Below, piece after piece: positions 18,902-27,221 of a DNA stretch of 64,000 nt. The position numbers and the translations under genes were made by a program. How positions within the stretch are numbered: the first letter of the stretch is position 1; the number at the start of each line of letters is the position of its first letter. Source of the DNA: Tepidicaulis marinus (GTDB lineage Bacteria > Pseudomonadota > Alphaproteobacteria > Parvibaculales > Parvibaculaceae). The DNA lies in the NCBI RefSeq assembly GCF_000739695.1, contig NZ_BBIO01000009.1, positions 1 to 64,000 of the forward strand, read 5' to 3'. A model generated the notes under the pieces. That model ran no database searches. It was not told the DNA's origin and saw nothing but the letters and a program-made list of their open reading frames with translations.

Positions 18902-20284
18902 ATGGACCTTACCCGCCGCAAAATCTTGACCCTTGGGGCCAGTGCCGCCGTGAGCGCCGCCGCCCTTGCCGCCGGCACGCCGCTTAAAGCGCTGGCGCAG
19001 TCCGCTCGGCGCATCAAATGGCAGAACTGGTCGGGCGGGCAAAGCTGTCTGCCCGAAGCCCGCCTTGCGCCGGGCACGGCCGGCGAGCTCGCCGCGCTCC
19101 TTAAAGAAGCCCCGCGTCCCATCCGCCCGGTGGGGGCCGGCCATTCCTTCACCGCGCTCGTGCCGACAGAGGGCACAGTGCTCTCCCTCGACCGCCTCTC
19201 CGGTGTCCTCGATGCGGATGCTGAGAACATGACCGCCACTTTCGGCGCAGGCACAAGGCTCGGCAATATCGGCAAGGCACTCGAAGAAAAAGGCCAAGCG
19301 CTGATCAATATGCCCGACATCAACAAGCAGACCCTGGCCGGGTCCGTCTCCACCTCCACCCATGGGACGGGCGCAGAGTTCGGTTCGCTGTCGAGCTATA
19401 TCACCCAGCTTGAACTCGTCACTGCGAGCGGCGAAGTGCTGACCTGCTCGCCGTCACAGAATACGGAAGTGTTCGAAGCGGCCCGCGTCTCGCTCGGCGC
19501 GCTCGGCGTTCTCACCAAAATCACGCTGCAAAACCGCACGCCCTACAAACTGACGCGGCGCATCTGGTCCCTGCCCTTCGATCAGATGATGGAGGAGGCC
19601 GAGAGCCTCGCCGCGCAGCACCGCAATTTCGAATTCTATTACATTCCCTATTCGGGTATGTGCCTTGCCATCACCCATGACGAGACGGATGAAGACATCC
19701 GTCCGCGCGTCAGCACCGATGACGATGATGCCGTGATGACCTTGAAGGCGCTGCAGGAGTGGCTGGGCTGGGCGCCGTCACTGCGCGAATATCTCATCCG
19801 CTCCGAGCTCGAAGACCTGCCCGAAGAAGTCTATGTCGATACCTCCTGGCGCATCTATCCGAGCGAGCGCGGCGTGCGCTTCAACGAGATGGAATATCAC
19901 CTGCCGCGCGAAAAGGCGCTCGATGCCTTGAAGGAAGTGCGCCGCACGATCGAGGAAAACAATATCGAAGTGTTCTTCCCCATCGAGTTCCGCTTCGTGA
20001 AGGGCGATGATCTCTGGCTTTCGCCCTTTACGGGCCGCGAGAGCTGCTCCATCGCCGTCCACCGCTATCACGAAGAAGAATACGAACCTTACTTCCAGGC
20101 GATGGAACCGATTTTCCGCGCTCATGATGGCCGGCCCCATTGGGGCAAGCTTCACACGCTGGGCGCAGACGATTTCGCCGCGCTTTATCCGCGCTGGAAC
20201 GATTTCCTGAAAGTGCGCCGCGCGCTCGACCCGGAAGGCATCTTCCTCAACGATCATTTGCGCCACGTTTTCGGAGAAGCCTGA
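18902..20284 (+). CDS. Tat-exported FAD oxidoreductase, D-arabinono-1,4-lactone oxidase family
   Basis: VAO-type flavoprotein of 460 aa. The N-terminus has a Tat signal (LTRRKILTLG, cleavage after ALA near residue 36). The FAD domain contains VGAGHSF with H81, the expected site of covalent flavin attachment in aldonolactone and alditol oxidases, and LAGSVSTSTHGTG. The C-terminal ALO domain ends with RPHWGKLH (H413-K416), the substrate-site motif. Family members oxidise aldonolactones or polyols using oxygen or a cytochrome. AGGAG precedes the ATG. A cytochrome c gene upstream suggests a dehydrogenase rather than an oxidase; the substrate is unknown. Confidence 0.9.
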   Translation: MDLTRRKILTLGASAAVSAAALAAGTPLKALAQSARRIKWQNWSGGQSCLPEARLAPGTAGELAALLKEAPRPIRPVGAGHSFTALVPTEGTVLSLDRLSGVLDADAENMTATFGAGTRLGNIGKALEEKGQALINMPDINKQTLAGSVSTSTHGTGAEFGSLSSYITQLELVTASGEVLTCSPSQNTEVFEAARVSLGALGVLTKITLQNRTPYKLTRRIWSLPFDQMMEEAESLAAQHRNFEFYYIPYSGMCLAITHDETDEDIRPRVSTDDDDAVMTLKALQEWLGWAPSLREYLIRSELEDLPEEVYVDTSWRIYPSERGVRFNEMEYHLPREKALDALKEVRRTIEENNIEVFFPIEFRFVKGDDLWLSPFTGRESCSIAVHRYHEEEYEPYFQAMEPIFRAHDGRPHWGKLHTLGADDFAALYPRWNDFLKVRRALDPEGIFLNDHLRHVFGEA

Positions 20285-20287
20285 GCC

Positions 20288-21601
20288 ATGGCCGATTTCA
20301 AGAAACAGCTTGCCTCCATCGACCGGCGCCTTCTCATCGGCGGCGGCGCGGCGCTCGGGCTCACCGCCGGTTTCTTCGGCCTGCGCCCTTCGAATAACGG
20401 TGCGGAGGCTACCCCCTATTTCAATGCCATGACGGGCGCGCTCAAACGCGAAAAGCTGGAACGGCCCACCCTTGTCATCGACCGCGCCGCGCTCGACCGG
20501 AATATCGACCTGTTAAAAGCCGATCTTAGCCCCGGCATGGGCTACAGGATCGTGGCGAAATCCCTGCCCGCGCTCGGCCTTGTCAAACGCATCATGGAAC
20601 GGGCGGGCACGGACAAGCTCATGGTCTTCCATCAGCCCTTCCTCAATTACGTCGCCGCCAATGTACCCGGCGCAAACGTCCTCCTCGGCAAACCGATGCC
20701 GGTGGCAGCGGCGGCGCGGTTCTACGATCATGCCGCCCCCGGCTCTTTCGATCCGGCCCGGCAAGTAGAATGGCTGATCGACACGCCCCAGCGCCTTGCG
20801 CAATACGCAGACCTTGCCAAGGCGCTGGGGGTTGCCATGCGCGTCAATATCGAAATCGATGTCGGCCTGCACAGGGGCGGCGTGCGCGACAAAGCCACAC
20901 TCAAAACCATGCTGGAGGCGATCGATGCCGCGCCCGGGCTCAGCTTTTCCGGCTTCATGGGCTACGACCCGCACCTTGCCAGCGTGCCCGGCCTTCTCGG
21001 CTGGCAGGAAAGCGCCATCGAAAACTCGAAAGCCGTCTATCGGGGGTTCGTGGAGACCGCCCGCGCCCATTATGGCGAGGCCTGGAACAGAGACGCGCTG
21101 ACGCTGAACACAGCAGGCAGCCCGACTTACCGCTTTCACACGGAAAGCAAAATCGCCAATGAAGTGGCGGTGGGTTCGGCCCTCGTCAAACCGACCGATT
21201 TCGACATTCCGACGCTGGAAGGCCATGAACCGGCGGCCTTCATCTCGACCCCGGTTCTCAAAACCGCCGAGCGCACGGAAATTCCGGGCCTCGAATTTCT
21301 CTACGGCCTCACCTCGGCCTGGGACCGCAACAGCGCCAAAACCGCCTTCATCTATGGCGGCAAATGGCTCGCCAAACCCGTCGCCCCGCAAGGCCTGCAG
21401 CTCAATTCCCTGTTCGGACGCTCGACCAATCAGGAAATGCTGAACCATTCGGACCACATCTCCTTGAAGCCGGGCGATCACGTTACCTTCCGCCCGACAC
21501 AGAGCGAATTCGTTTTCCTCCAATTCGGGGATATTGCCGTTTACGACCCGGCGGAAGAGCGCATCGTGGAAAGCTGGCCGGTCTTCCAGCAAGGCGCATG
21601 A
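20288..21601 (+). CDS. Alanine racemase / D-threonine aldolase-fold PLP protein with twin-arginine N-terminus
   Basis: A 437-aa fold-type III protein. The N-terminus IDRRLLIGGGAALGLTAGFF resembles a Tat signal without a clear cleavage site, so it may stay anchored in the membrane. The barrel contains K91 in RIVAKSLPALG, the expected PLP Schiff-base lysine, and GDHVTFRP in the C-terminal beta-domain. The metal-binding H-x-C found in D-threonine aldolases just after this point is replaced by TQSEF. It starts 3 bp after the flavoprotein stop with GGAGAA upstream, so the two are co-translated. Reaction and substrate are unknown. Confidence 0.82.
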   Translation: MADFKKQLASIDRRLLIGGGAALGLTAGFFGLRPSNNGAEATPYFNAMTGALKREKLERPTLVIDRAALDRNIDLLKADLSPGMGYRIVAKSLPALGLVKRIMERAGTDKLMVFHQPFLNYVAANVPGANVLLGKPMPVAAAARFYDHAAPGSFDPARQVEWLIDTPQRLAQYADLAKALGVAMRVNIEIDVGLHRGGVRDKATLKTMLEAIDAAPGLSFSGFMGYDPHLASVPGLLGWQESAIENSKAVYRGFVETARAHYGEAWNRDALTLNTAGSPTYRFHTESKIANEVAVGSALVKPTDFDIPTLEGHEPAAFISTPVLKTAERTEIPGLEFLYGLTSAWDRNSAKTAFIYGGKWLAKPVAPQGLQLNSLFGRSTNQEMLNHSDHISLKPGDHVTFRPTQSEFVFLQFGDIAVYDPAEERIVESWPVFQQGA

Positions 21602-21614
21602 GGCGCGCGAAACG

Positions 21615-22055
21615 CTAATTCGTTTTGCGCTTTTCGAGGCCGGGCAGCGGCGCCACTTCCACACCCTCCTCGATCAGCTCGCACGCTTCGGCAAGTGTGG
21701 TCTCGCCGTAAATATCCCGGCGCGGGGTTTCTTCGTAATGCATGCGGCGGGCTTCTTCGGCAAACCTGTCGCCGACATAATCGTAATGCGTTTCCACATG
21801 GCGGCGCAGCTCGCTCATCATGAGCGTGACTTTCTCGGCGATCTCGGCGCCCGCGCGCGTCTTGCCGGGCGCCTCGGGCTTCGTGTTCCCCTTGCGCGGA
21901 ATGGAGGGCGCCATCAGCCCTTTGCGCACCCTGGCGCTGGCGCATTGCGGGCAAATTACATCGCCCGCTGCCGCCTGTTCATCGAAATCAGATGAAGAGC
22001 GGAACCAGCCGTCGAATTCATGGTCCTTATCGCAGATCAGCCGGTAGCGGATCAT
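21615..22055 (-). CDS. DUF1178 family protein
   Basis: A 146-aa protein typical of Alpha- and Betaproteobacteria. The N-terminus MIRYRLICDKDHEFDGWF and the CPQC pair near residue 36 look like a zinc-ribbon, followed by KGLMAPSI and a helical region with HVETHYDYVGDRFAEEARR. Function is not known. Strong AGGAGAGG upstream of the ATG. It begins 2 bp after the nitrilase-family gene stop and belongs to the minus-strand run comF-grxC-nit-DUF1178. Confidence 0.9.
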   Translation of the reverse strand: MIRYRLICDKDHEFDGWFRSSSDFDEQAAAGDVICPQCASARVRKGLMAPSIPRKGNTKPEAPGKTRAGAEIAEKVTLMMSELRRHVETHYDYVGDRFAEEARRMHYEETPRRDIYGETTLAEACELIEEGVEVAPLPGLEKRKTN

Positions 22056-22057
22056 GC

Positions 22058-22921
22058 CTATGCCTCTCCTGAAGCCTTAAAAGCGCCGGAAGGTGCCAAA
22101 ACTGCCCTATCGTGGTCAAGCGCGGGAATGCGCGAGCGCGCCTCGGCAACCTTGGCCGGATCGATCTCTGCCAGGATAAATGTAGGCTCTTGCGCCGCTT
22201 CGGCCAGAATCTCGCCCCAAGGAGAGATGATGAGACTGTGGCCGTAGGTCTGGCGGCCGTTTTCATGGGTGCCCCCTTGCGCGGGCGCGATCACGAAACA
22301 GCCCGTCTCGATGGCCCGGGCACGTAAAAGCACATGCCAATGCGCCTCGCCCGTCTTCTGCGTAAAGGCGGAGGGCACGGTGAGGAAAGAGGCCCCGGTT
22401 TTTGCAAGCTGGCGGTAAAGATAAGGAAAGCGCAGATCGTAGCAAACGCTGAGCCCGAGGCGGCCCCAGGGCAGATCCGCTATCACCGCTTCCGTGCCCG
22501 CGCGGTAATTCTTCGATTCCCGGTAGCTCTCCCCGCCCGGCAGATCGACATCGAACATATGGATCTTGTCATAGCGGGCTTTGAGGCTTCCGTCCGGCCC
22601 GATCAGAAGCGAGCGGTTGACGACTTTATCGGGCGCAACACGCAGGGCGAGCGAGCCTACCAGCAGCCAGACGGAAAGCTCCTCCGCCAACTGCCGGAAA
22701 GCTAAAAGCGCGGGGTCTTTGGCTTCTTCCACGCAAGTGGCGAACAGCACATCCGCCTTCAATTCCATAAGCGAGGTGGTTTCAGGCGTCGCGATGAACT
22801 GCGCGCCCGCACCATGGGCCGCGCGGATGAGCGCGCTCGCCGCCTCTATATTCTCCTGGACATTGCGGCCCGTGCGCAATTGCACGCAGGCCGCTTTGAA
22901 AGGCGCCGCGGTCATCCCCAT
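22058..22921 (-). CDS. Carbon-nitrogen hydrolase (Nit1/Nit2-type amidase)
   Basis: A 287-aa nitrilase-superfamily enzyme with the Glu-Lys-Cys triad E47 (ATPETTSL), K119 (YDKIHMFDVDL) and C160 (LSVCYDLRFPYLY). This set of flanking residues resembles the Nit branch, whose members hydrolyse deaminated glutathione or omega-amidase substrates rather than true nitriles. Being next to glutaredoxin supports a link with glutathione repair, by inference. AAGGAGCGGG precedes the ATG. Confidence 0.93.
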   Translation of the reverse strand: MGMTAAPFKAACVQLRTGRNVQENIEAASALIRAAHGAGAQFIATPETTSLMELKADVLFATCVEEAKDPALLAFRQLAEELSVWLLVGSLALRVAPDKVVNRSLLIGPDGSLKARYDKIHMFDVDLPGGESYRESKNYRAGTEAVIADLPWGRLGLSVCYDLRFPYLYRQLAKTGASFLTVPSAFTQKTGEAHWHVLLRARAIETGCFVIAPAQGGTHENGRQTYGHSLIISPWGEILAEAAQEPTFILAEIDPAKVAEARSRIPALDHDRAVLAPSGAFKASGEA

Positions 22922-22938
22922 CCCGCTCCTTCTTGAAA

Positions 22939-23196
22939 TCAGGCCGCGAGAAGCGGGTCGAGCTTGCCGGAGGCTTCCAGCGCATAAAGCTCGTCGCAGC
23001 CGCCGACATGCGTGTCACCGACGAAAATCTGCGGCACCGTATGCGCGCCGCCCGCCTTTTGCATCATCTGGCGGCGCACATCGGCATCCATGCCCACATC
23101 GATTTCGCGGAACGTAACGCCTTTCTTGTCGAGCAGCGCTTTGGCCCGGTAGCAATAGGGGCACATCATGGTGGTGTAGATGGTGACGTTGGCCAA
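22939..23196 (-). CDS. grxC: Glutaredoxin 3
   Basis: An 85-aa dithiol glutaredoxin that reduces disulfides with glutathione in the cytoplasm. The redox site is C12-P-Y-C15 (MMCPYCYRAKALL), with the TVPQIF cis-proline motif and GGCDELYAL glutathione-binding motif. The frame extends to an ATG at 23235, but that would add 13 unconserved residues; TTG 23196 has GAGGA 5 nt upstream and gives the normal N-terminus MANVTIY. The upstream comF stop overlaps the longer reading. Confidence 0.95.
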   Translation of the reverse strand: MANVTIYTTMMCPYCYRAKALLDKKGVTFREIDVGMDADVRRQMMQKAGGAHTVPQIFVGDTHVGGCDELYALEASGKLDPLLAA

Positions 23197-23231
23197 AATA
23201 ATCCTCAACTCTTCAACAAGGGTGAAGCTTA

Positions 23232-24014
23232 TCATATAGGGGGCGCTTCCTCTCCCGCAACTCGCGCTATCGTGAGCACGCTGACCATTGCCGCGCCTTC
23301 CTTAAGGAGCACCCGGGTGCAGGCTTCCACCGTCGCCCCGGTGGTCAGCACATCATCCACCAGCAGCACATGCTTGCCCGCGATCTTGGCGCCTTTGCCC
23401 GCTTTCAGCGAAAAAGCCCCGGCGACATTGCGCCGCCGTGCCCCCGCGCTGAGGCCCACCTGCGCCTTTGTCGGGCGGTGGCGAAGGAGAATTTCAGGAT
23501 CGGCAGGCTTGCCGGAAAGCCGTGCAAGAGCTCTGGAAAGCTCGGCCGCCTGATTGAAGCGCCGCCATAAAAGCCGCCGGGCATGAAGCGGCACCGGGCA
23601 AATCAGATCGGCCTCGGCAAGCAGCCCGGCGCCCGCCTGCGCCATCAGCCGGGCAAAGGTTGGGGCAAGCTCCAGCCTATCGCCATATTTCAGCCGGCTG
23701 ATGAGCCGGGCCGCGGCATCATTGTAAAGCAGCGCCGCGCGCGCCCGCGTGAAAGCGGGAGGCCGGGCAAGGGCTGCCGCCGAAACCGCGCCCTCCCCCG
23801 GATCATAAGCAAAGGGCGCGCCGGTGATCCGGCAAAAAGGCTCGCCGATGAAATCGAAGGCGCTCCAGCAAGGCGCGCAAAAGGCATAGTGACGGTCTAG
23901 CCCCGCCCCGCAGGAAAGGCAGCGCGGCGGCAGAAGAAAATCCCCGGCCCGGCGCATGAGCGCGCGCAAGGCCGCGCCATCGCTCTTTCCCGCTTCCCCC
24001 GCCTCCGCCTGCAT
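23232..24014 (-). CDS. ComF family phosphoribosyltransferase-like protein
   Basis: A 260-aa protein homologous to the competence factor ComFC/GntX. The N-terminus has zinc-ribbon cysteines (CLSCGAG, FCAPC, FC) and the C-terminus has the PRPP-binding loop VLLVDDVLTTGATVEA. In naturally transformable bacteria it acts in DNA uptake; in other proteobacteria its role is unclear. Start ATG with GAGGGG upstream. It is divergent from the methyltransferase gene and followed closely by grxC. Confidence 0.92.
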   Translation of the reverse strand: MQAEAGEAGKSDGAALRALMRRAGDFLLPPRCLSCGAGLDRHYAFCAPCWSAFDFIGEPFCRITGAPFAYDPGEGAVSAAALARPPAFTRARAALLYNDAAARLISRLKYGDRLELAPTFARLMAQAGAGLLAEADLICPVPLHARRLLWRRFNQAAELSRALARLSGKPADPEILLRHRPTKAQVGLSAGARRRNVAGAFSLKAGKGAKIAGKHVLLVDDVLTTGATVEACTRVLLKEGAAMVSVLTIARVAGEEAPPI

Positions 24015-24130
24015 CTTGCCCCTCCCGGCTCACCTGAAACGCCCGGCAAATATCCTGCGCCCCTTCATCTTGCCAATAGACGATCCCGTGTCATAGTGCG
24101 CGCCTACCGCGCCGAGCGAGATGAGGGCTC

Positions 24131-25057
24131 ATGCAACTTTTCGACCGCACGCTATTGCGCCGCCGCCGGGACCGCGCGGCCCCGGGCTTCAGCGCGCATG
24201 ATTTTCTTATCCGCCATGCCAGCGAGGACCTCGCCGAACGGCTCATGGCCGTGAACCGCAGCTTCCCGCTGGCACTCGATCTCGGCGCCCATCAAGGCGC
24301 ACTTTCCTATGCGCCGCTGCCCGAGGATAAGATCGGCGCCATTGTCGAAACCGACCTCTCCCCCGCCATGCTTTCCGGGCCTGAGCAAAAGGTACGGCAA
24401 AAGGCGCGGCCCTTGCGCCTGGCCGCGGATGAAGAGGCCTTGCCCTTCGCCGAGGAAAGCGCCGATCTCGTCACCTCGCTTCTCTCGCTGCACCTCGTCA
24501 ACGATCTGCCGGGTGCGCTCATTCAAATCCGCCGCATCCTGAAACCGGACGGGCTCTTCATCGGCGCGCTTTTCGGCGGGGAAACTTTGTCCGAACTGCG
24601 CGAGGCGATGAGCCTTGCCGAAATCGAATGCGAAGGCGGGCTTTCCCCGCGCATCGCCCCTTTCACGGAAATCCGCGATCTCGGGGGCCTCATGCAGCGC
24701 GCGGGCTTTGCACTTCCCGTCACGGATGCGGACAAGCTCACCGTGCGCTATGCGACGCCGATGCATCTTTTGAACGAACTGCGCGGCATGGGCGAAACGA
24801 ACATGCTGAGCGAGCGGCGCAAGACGCCGCTGCGCCGCGCCACGCTGATGCGCATGATGGAAATTTACCGGGAAAAGTTTTCGGACCCGGACGGGCGCAT
24901 TCGCGCCACGTTCGACATTCATTACGTCACGGGCTGGGCGCCCCATGAAAGCCAGCAAAAGCCGCTGCGCCCCGGCAGCGCGAAAACGCGCCTCGCCGAC
25001 GCGCTCGGCGTCAGCGAAAAGCCTGCCGGCGAAAAATCGGGGCCCAGCGAAGAATGA
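24131..25057 (+). CDS. SAM-dependent methyltransferase (BioC / NDUFAF5-like)
   Basis: A 308-aa class I methyltransferase. The start MQLFDRTLLRRRRDRAAP and the block ALDLGAHQGALS (motif I), SADLVTSLLSLHLVNDLPG and RRILKPDGLFIGALFGGETLSELR match the alphaproteobacterial relatives of BioC and of NDUFAF5, which hydroxylates a complex I subunit. It may therefore act in complex I assembly or biotin synthesis; no bio genes are near. GAGGG precedes the ATG; the C-terminal tail is Lys/Glu/Pro-rich. Confidence 0.88.
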   Translation: MQLFDRTLLRRRRDRAAPGFSAHDFLIRHASEDLAERLMAVNRSFPLALDLGAHQGALSYAPLPEDKIGAIVETDLSPAMLSGPEQKVRQKARPLRLAADEEALPFAEESADLVTSLLSLHLVNDLPGALIQIRRILKPDGLFIGALFGGETLSELREAMSLAEIECEGGLSPRIAPFTEIRDLGGLMQRAGFALPVTDADKLTVRYATPMHLLNELRGMGETNMLSERRKTPLRRATLMRMMEIYREKFSDPDGRIRATFDIHYVTGWAPHESQQKPLRPGSAKTRLADALGVSEKPAGEKSGPSEE

Positions 25058-25064
25058 GAAAGAA

Positions 25065-25292
25065 TTAGAACTCGAAAGAGCCGAGCTTGGCGGCAATGTC
25101 CTGGAAGATCTGGACCACCGCATCGCCCACAAGCGAGGTGGCGCCGAACATGGCAAGGCCGATACCGGCAACGATCAGGGAATATTCCAGCGCCGTCGCC
25201 CCGCTTTCATCGCAGAAAAAACGGCGGGTAAAGGACTGGCCATCCAAAATTTGGTGGATGTCACCGCTCACACATACTGCCCGGTCGATCAT
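25065..25292 (-). CDS. Flp/Fap family type IVb pilin, orphan
   Basis: A 75-aa prepilin. The segment FFCDESGATALEYSLIVAG has the Flp features: short basic leader, Gly-Ala processing site, Glu at +5 and Tyr at +6, then one hydrophobic helix. No tad/cpa assembly or prepilin peptidase gene is in the window. ATG 25292 overlaps the mutT stop by one base (TGATG), with GAGGG upstream, so it may be translated by coupling from mutT. The 40-residue leader before the processing site is longer than the usual 10-25. Confidence 0.85.
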   Translation of the reverse strand: MIDRAVCVSGDIHQILDGQSFTRRFFCDESGATALEYSLIVAGIGLAMFGATSLVGDAVVQIFQDIAAKLGSFEF

Positions 25293-25699
25293 CACAACAA
25301 ATCCCTCAACGTTGCCACGAGCGGCTCGTCGGCGGGCGGCATCGGATAGCTCTCCATCCGGTTCGGCGCGACCCATTTCAAGGTCTGCCCTTCCAGAGGC
25401 TGGGCAATCCCCTCCCACTTCCGGCAGATGTAAAGTGGCATCAGAAGGTGAAATTTTTCATAAGAGTGACTGGCAAAGGTCAGCGGCGCGAGGCAGGAGG
25501 CGCTGGCATCGATCCCCAGCTCTTCCTTCAGCTCGCGGATGAGCGAAACCTCAGGCGTTTCGCCGCTTTCCACCTTGCCGCCGGGAAACTCCCAAAGCCC
25601 GGCCATGGATTTGCCTTCCGGGCGCTGTGCCAAAAGGACACGCCCGTCCCCATCGGCAAGCGCGCAGGCAGCCACGAGTATGATCGGCTTGTCACTCAT
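25292..25699 (-). CDS. mutT: 8-oxo-dGTP diphosphatase (MutT-type Nudix hydrolase)
   Basis: A 135-aa Nudix enzyme that removes oxidised guanine nucleotides. The Nudix box G-x5-E-x7-REx2EExG is complete (GGKVESGETPEVSLI then RELKEELGID). ATG 25699 with AGGCGGG upstream gives the usual N-terminus MSDKPIILVA; a GTG at 25711 is possible. It follows argJ within 14 bp, as in many Alphaproteobacteria. Confidence 0.94.
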   Translation of the reverse strand: MSDKPIILVAACALADGDGRVLLAQRPEGKSMAGLWEFPGGKVESGETPEVSLIRELKEELGIDASASCLAPLTFASHSYEKFHLLMPLYICRKWEGIAQPLEGQTLKWVAPNRMESYPMPPADEPLVATLRDLL

Positions 25700-25713
25700 T
25701 GCCCGCCTCACGC

Positions 25714-27177
25714 CTAGCTGCGGTAATCGGCATTGATGGCGATATATTCATGGGTGAGATCGCAGGTCCACACCGTCGCAGAAGCGGTGCCGACACCGAC
25801 ATCCACCTCGATGTCGATCTCGTGCCCCTTCATATGCTTGGCGACCGGCGCTTCGTCATAGCCCGGTACGGCAACGCCGTTCTTGGCAATGTCGATACCG
25901 CCCATGCGCACGGCAAGCTTGTCCCTATCCGCTGCCTCGCCCGCCTTGCCGACGGCCATGACGACACGGCCCCAATTCGCGTCCTCGCCCGCGATCGCGG
26001 TTTTGACAAGCGGAGAATTGGCGATGGAAAGGGCAATGCGCCGCGCCGCCTGATGGCTGGCAGCGCCATTGACCGTGACGGAGATGAACTTCGTCGCCCC
26101 TTCCCCGTCGCGCACCACCTGATGGGCAAGCTCCTGCATGAGATCGTGCAAGGCGGCGCGGAATTCGCGCAGGCGCGGATCGCCCGCCCGCGTAATGGGC
26201 GGCCAATCCTGGCCCGTCTCCCTTTCCGCCTCGCGCATCGCCTCGCCCGTCGCGAAAAGCAGCACGCTGTCGGAGGTCGAGGTATCGCTGTCCACGGTAA
26301 TGGCGTTGAAACTGTCGCGCGTTCCCAGCATCAGCAAGGTCTGCAGGATGGGCGCGGGGATCGCGGCATCGGTGAAAATGAAAACCAGCATGGTTGCCAG
26401 ATCCGGCGCTATCATGCCCGAACCTTTGGCGATGCCGTTGATGCGCACCGGCACGCCGCCGATCATCACCTGGCGCGTCGTGTACTTGGGAAAGGTATCC
26501 GTGGTCATGATGGCCCCGGCCGCTGCTTCCCAATTGTCCCGGCGCAGCACTTTCATCGCCTTGCCGATGCCGTTTTCGATCGGCTCGGGCGGCAGGAACT
26601 GGCCGATCACCCCCGTCGAGGCAATGAAGACATCTTTCTGGCGGCAGCCGATTTCCTGCGCTGCCTTTGCAGCCGTCGCGCGCACAGTCGCCATCCCGGC
26701 CTTGCCGGTAAAGACGTTGGAATTGCCCGCATTGACGACGAGCGCGCGGGCCACGCCGTTTTCGATATTGGCGCGGCACCAGTCAACCGGCGCGCCCGGC
26801 ATCTTGGAATTGGTGAAGACCCCGGCAACGCTCGTGCCTTCCGGGAAAACCGCAACCAGCATGTCGTCGCGGTTCTTATACTTGATACCGGCCTGCACGG
26901 CGGCAAATTCCACCCCGGCCACTTCGGGCATTCTGGGATAGCTCTTCGGCGCGAGCGGGGAAATTTTCGCGGCGGTCTTGCGCTTGCCGGCCACTTTCGT
27001 GCGGCTGGCGGCTTTGGCGACCGGTTTCTTGGCGGCAACTTTCTTGCGCGCGGCGCGTTTCGGTTTGACGGCCGTTTTCTTCTTGGCGATGAGCTGCCGT
27101 TTCTTCTTCGGCTTCGCCGCTTTGCTCTTGGCGCGCACGTTTGCCGGTTTTCTTTTCTTACCGCCCGTTTTCGTCAT
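25714..27177 (-). CDS. argJ: Bifunctional glutamate N-acetyltransferase / ornithine acetyltransferase with H1-like tail
   Basis: Recycles acetyl groups in arginine synthesis. Residues from about 75 match ArgJ, including the self-cleavage region GSGMIAPDLATMLVF whose Thr becomes the catalytic nucleophile. The total of 487 aa exceeds the usual ~410 because residues 1-75 are almost only Lys, Ala, Arg and Val (KKRQLIAKKKTAVKPKRAAR), like a histone H1 C-tail. The reading frame is continuous and no later Met lies before the conserved start except near YPRMPEV. The parvulin gene lies 44 bp upstream and mutT 14 bp downstream. Confidence 0.94.
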   Translation of the reverse strand: MTKTGGKKRKPANVRAKSKAAKPKKKRQLIAKKKTAVKPKRAARKKVAAKKPVAKAASRTKVAGKRKTAAKISPLAPKSYPRMPEVAGVEFAAVQAGIKYKNRDDMLVAVFPEGTSVAGVFTNSKMPGAPVDWCRANIENGVARALVVNAGNSNVFTGKAGMATVRATAAKAAQEIGCRQKDVFIASTGVIGQFLPPEPIENGIGKAMKVLRRDNWEAAAGAIMTTDTFPKYTTRQVMIGGVPVRINGIAKGSGMIAPDLATMLVFIFTDAAIPAPILQTLLMLGTRDSFNAITVDSDTSTSDSVLLFATGEAMREAERETGQDWPPITRAGDPRLREFRAALHDLMQELAHQVVRDGEGATKFISVTVNGAASHQAARRIALSIANSPLVKTAIAGEDANWGRVVMAVGKAGEAADRDKLAVRMGGIDIAKNGVAVPGYDEAPVAKHMKGHEIDIEVDVGVGTASATVWTCDLTHEYIAINADYRS

Positions 27178-27221
27178 CGCTCGTCCCGTCTTTGCCGCTA
27201 TCTGCCTCTCATGCGCCGTGC

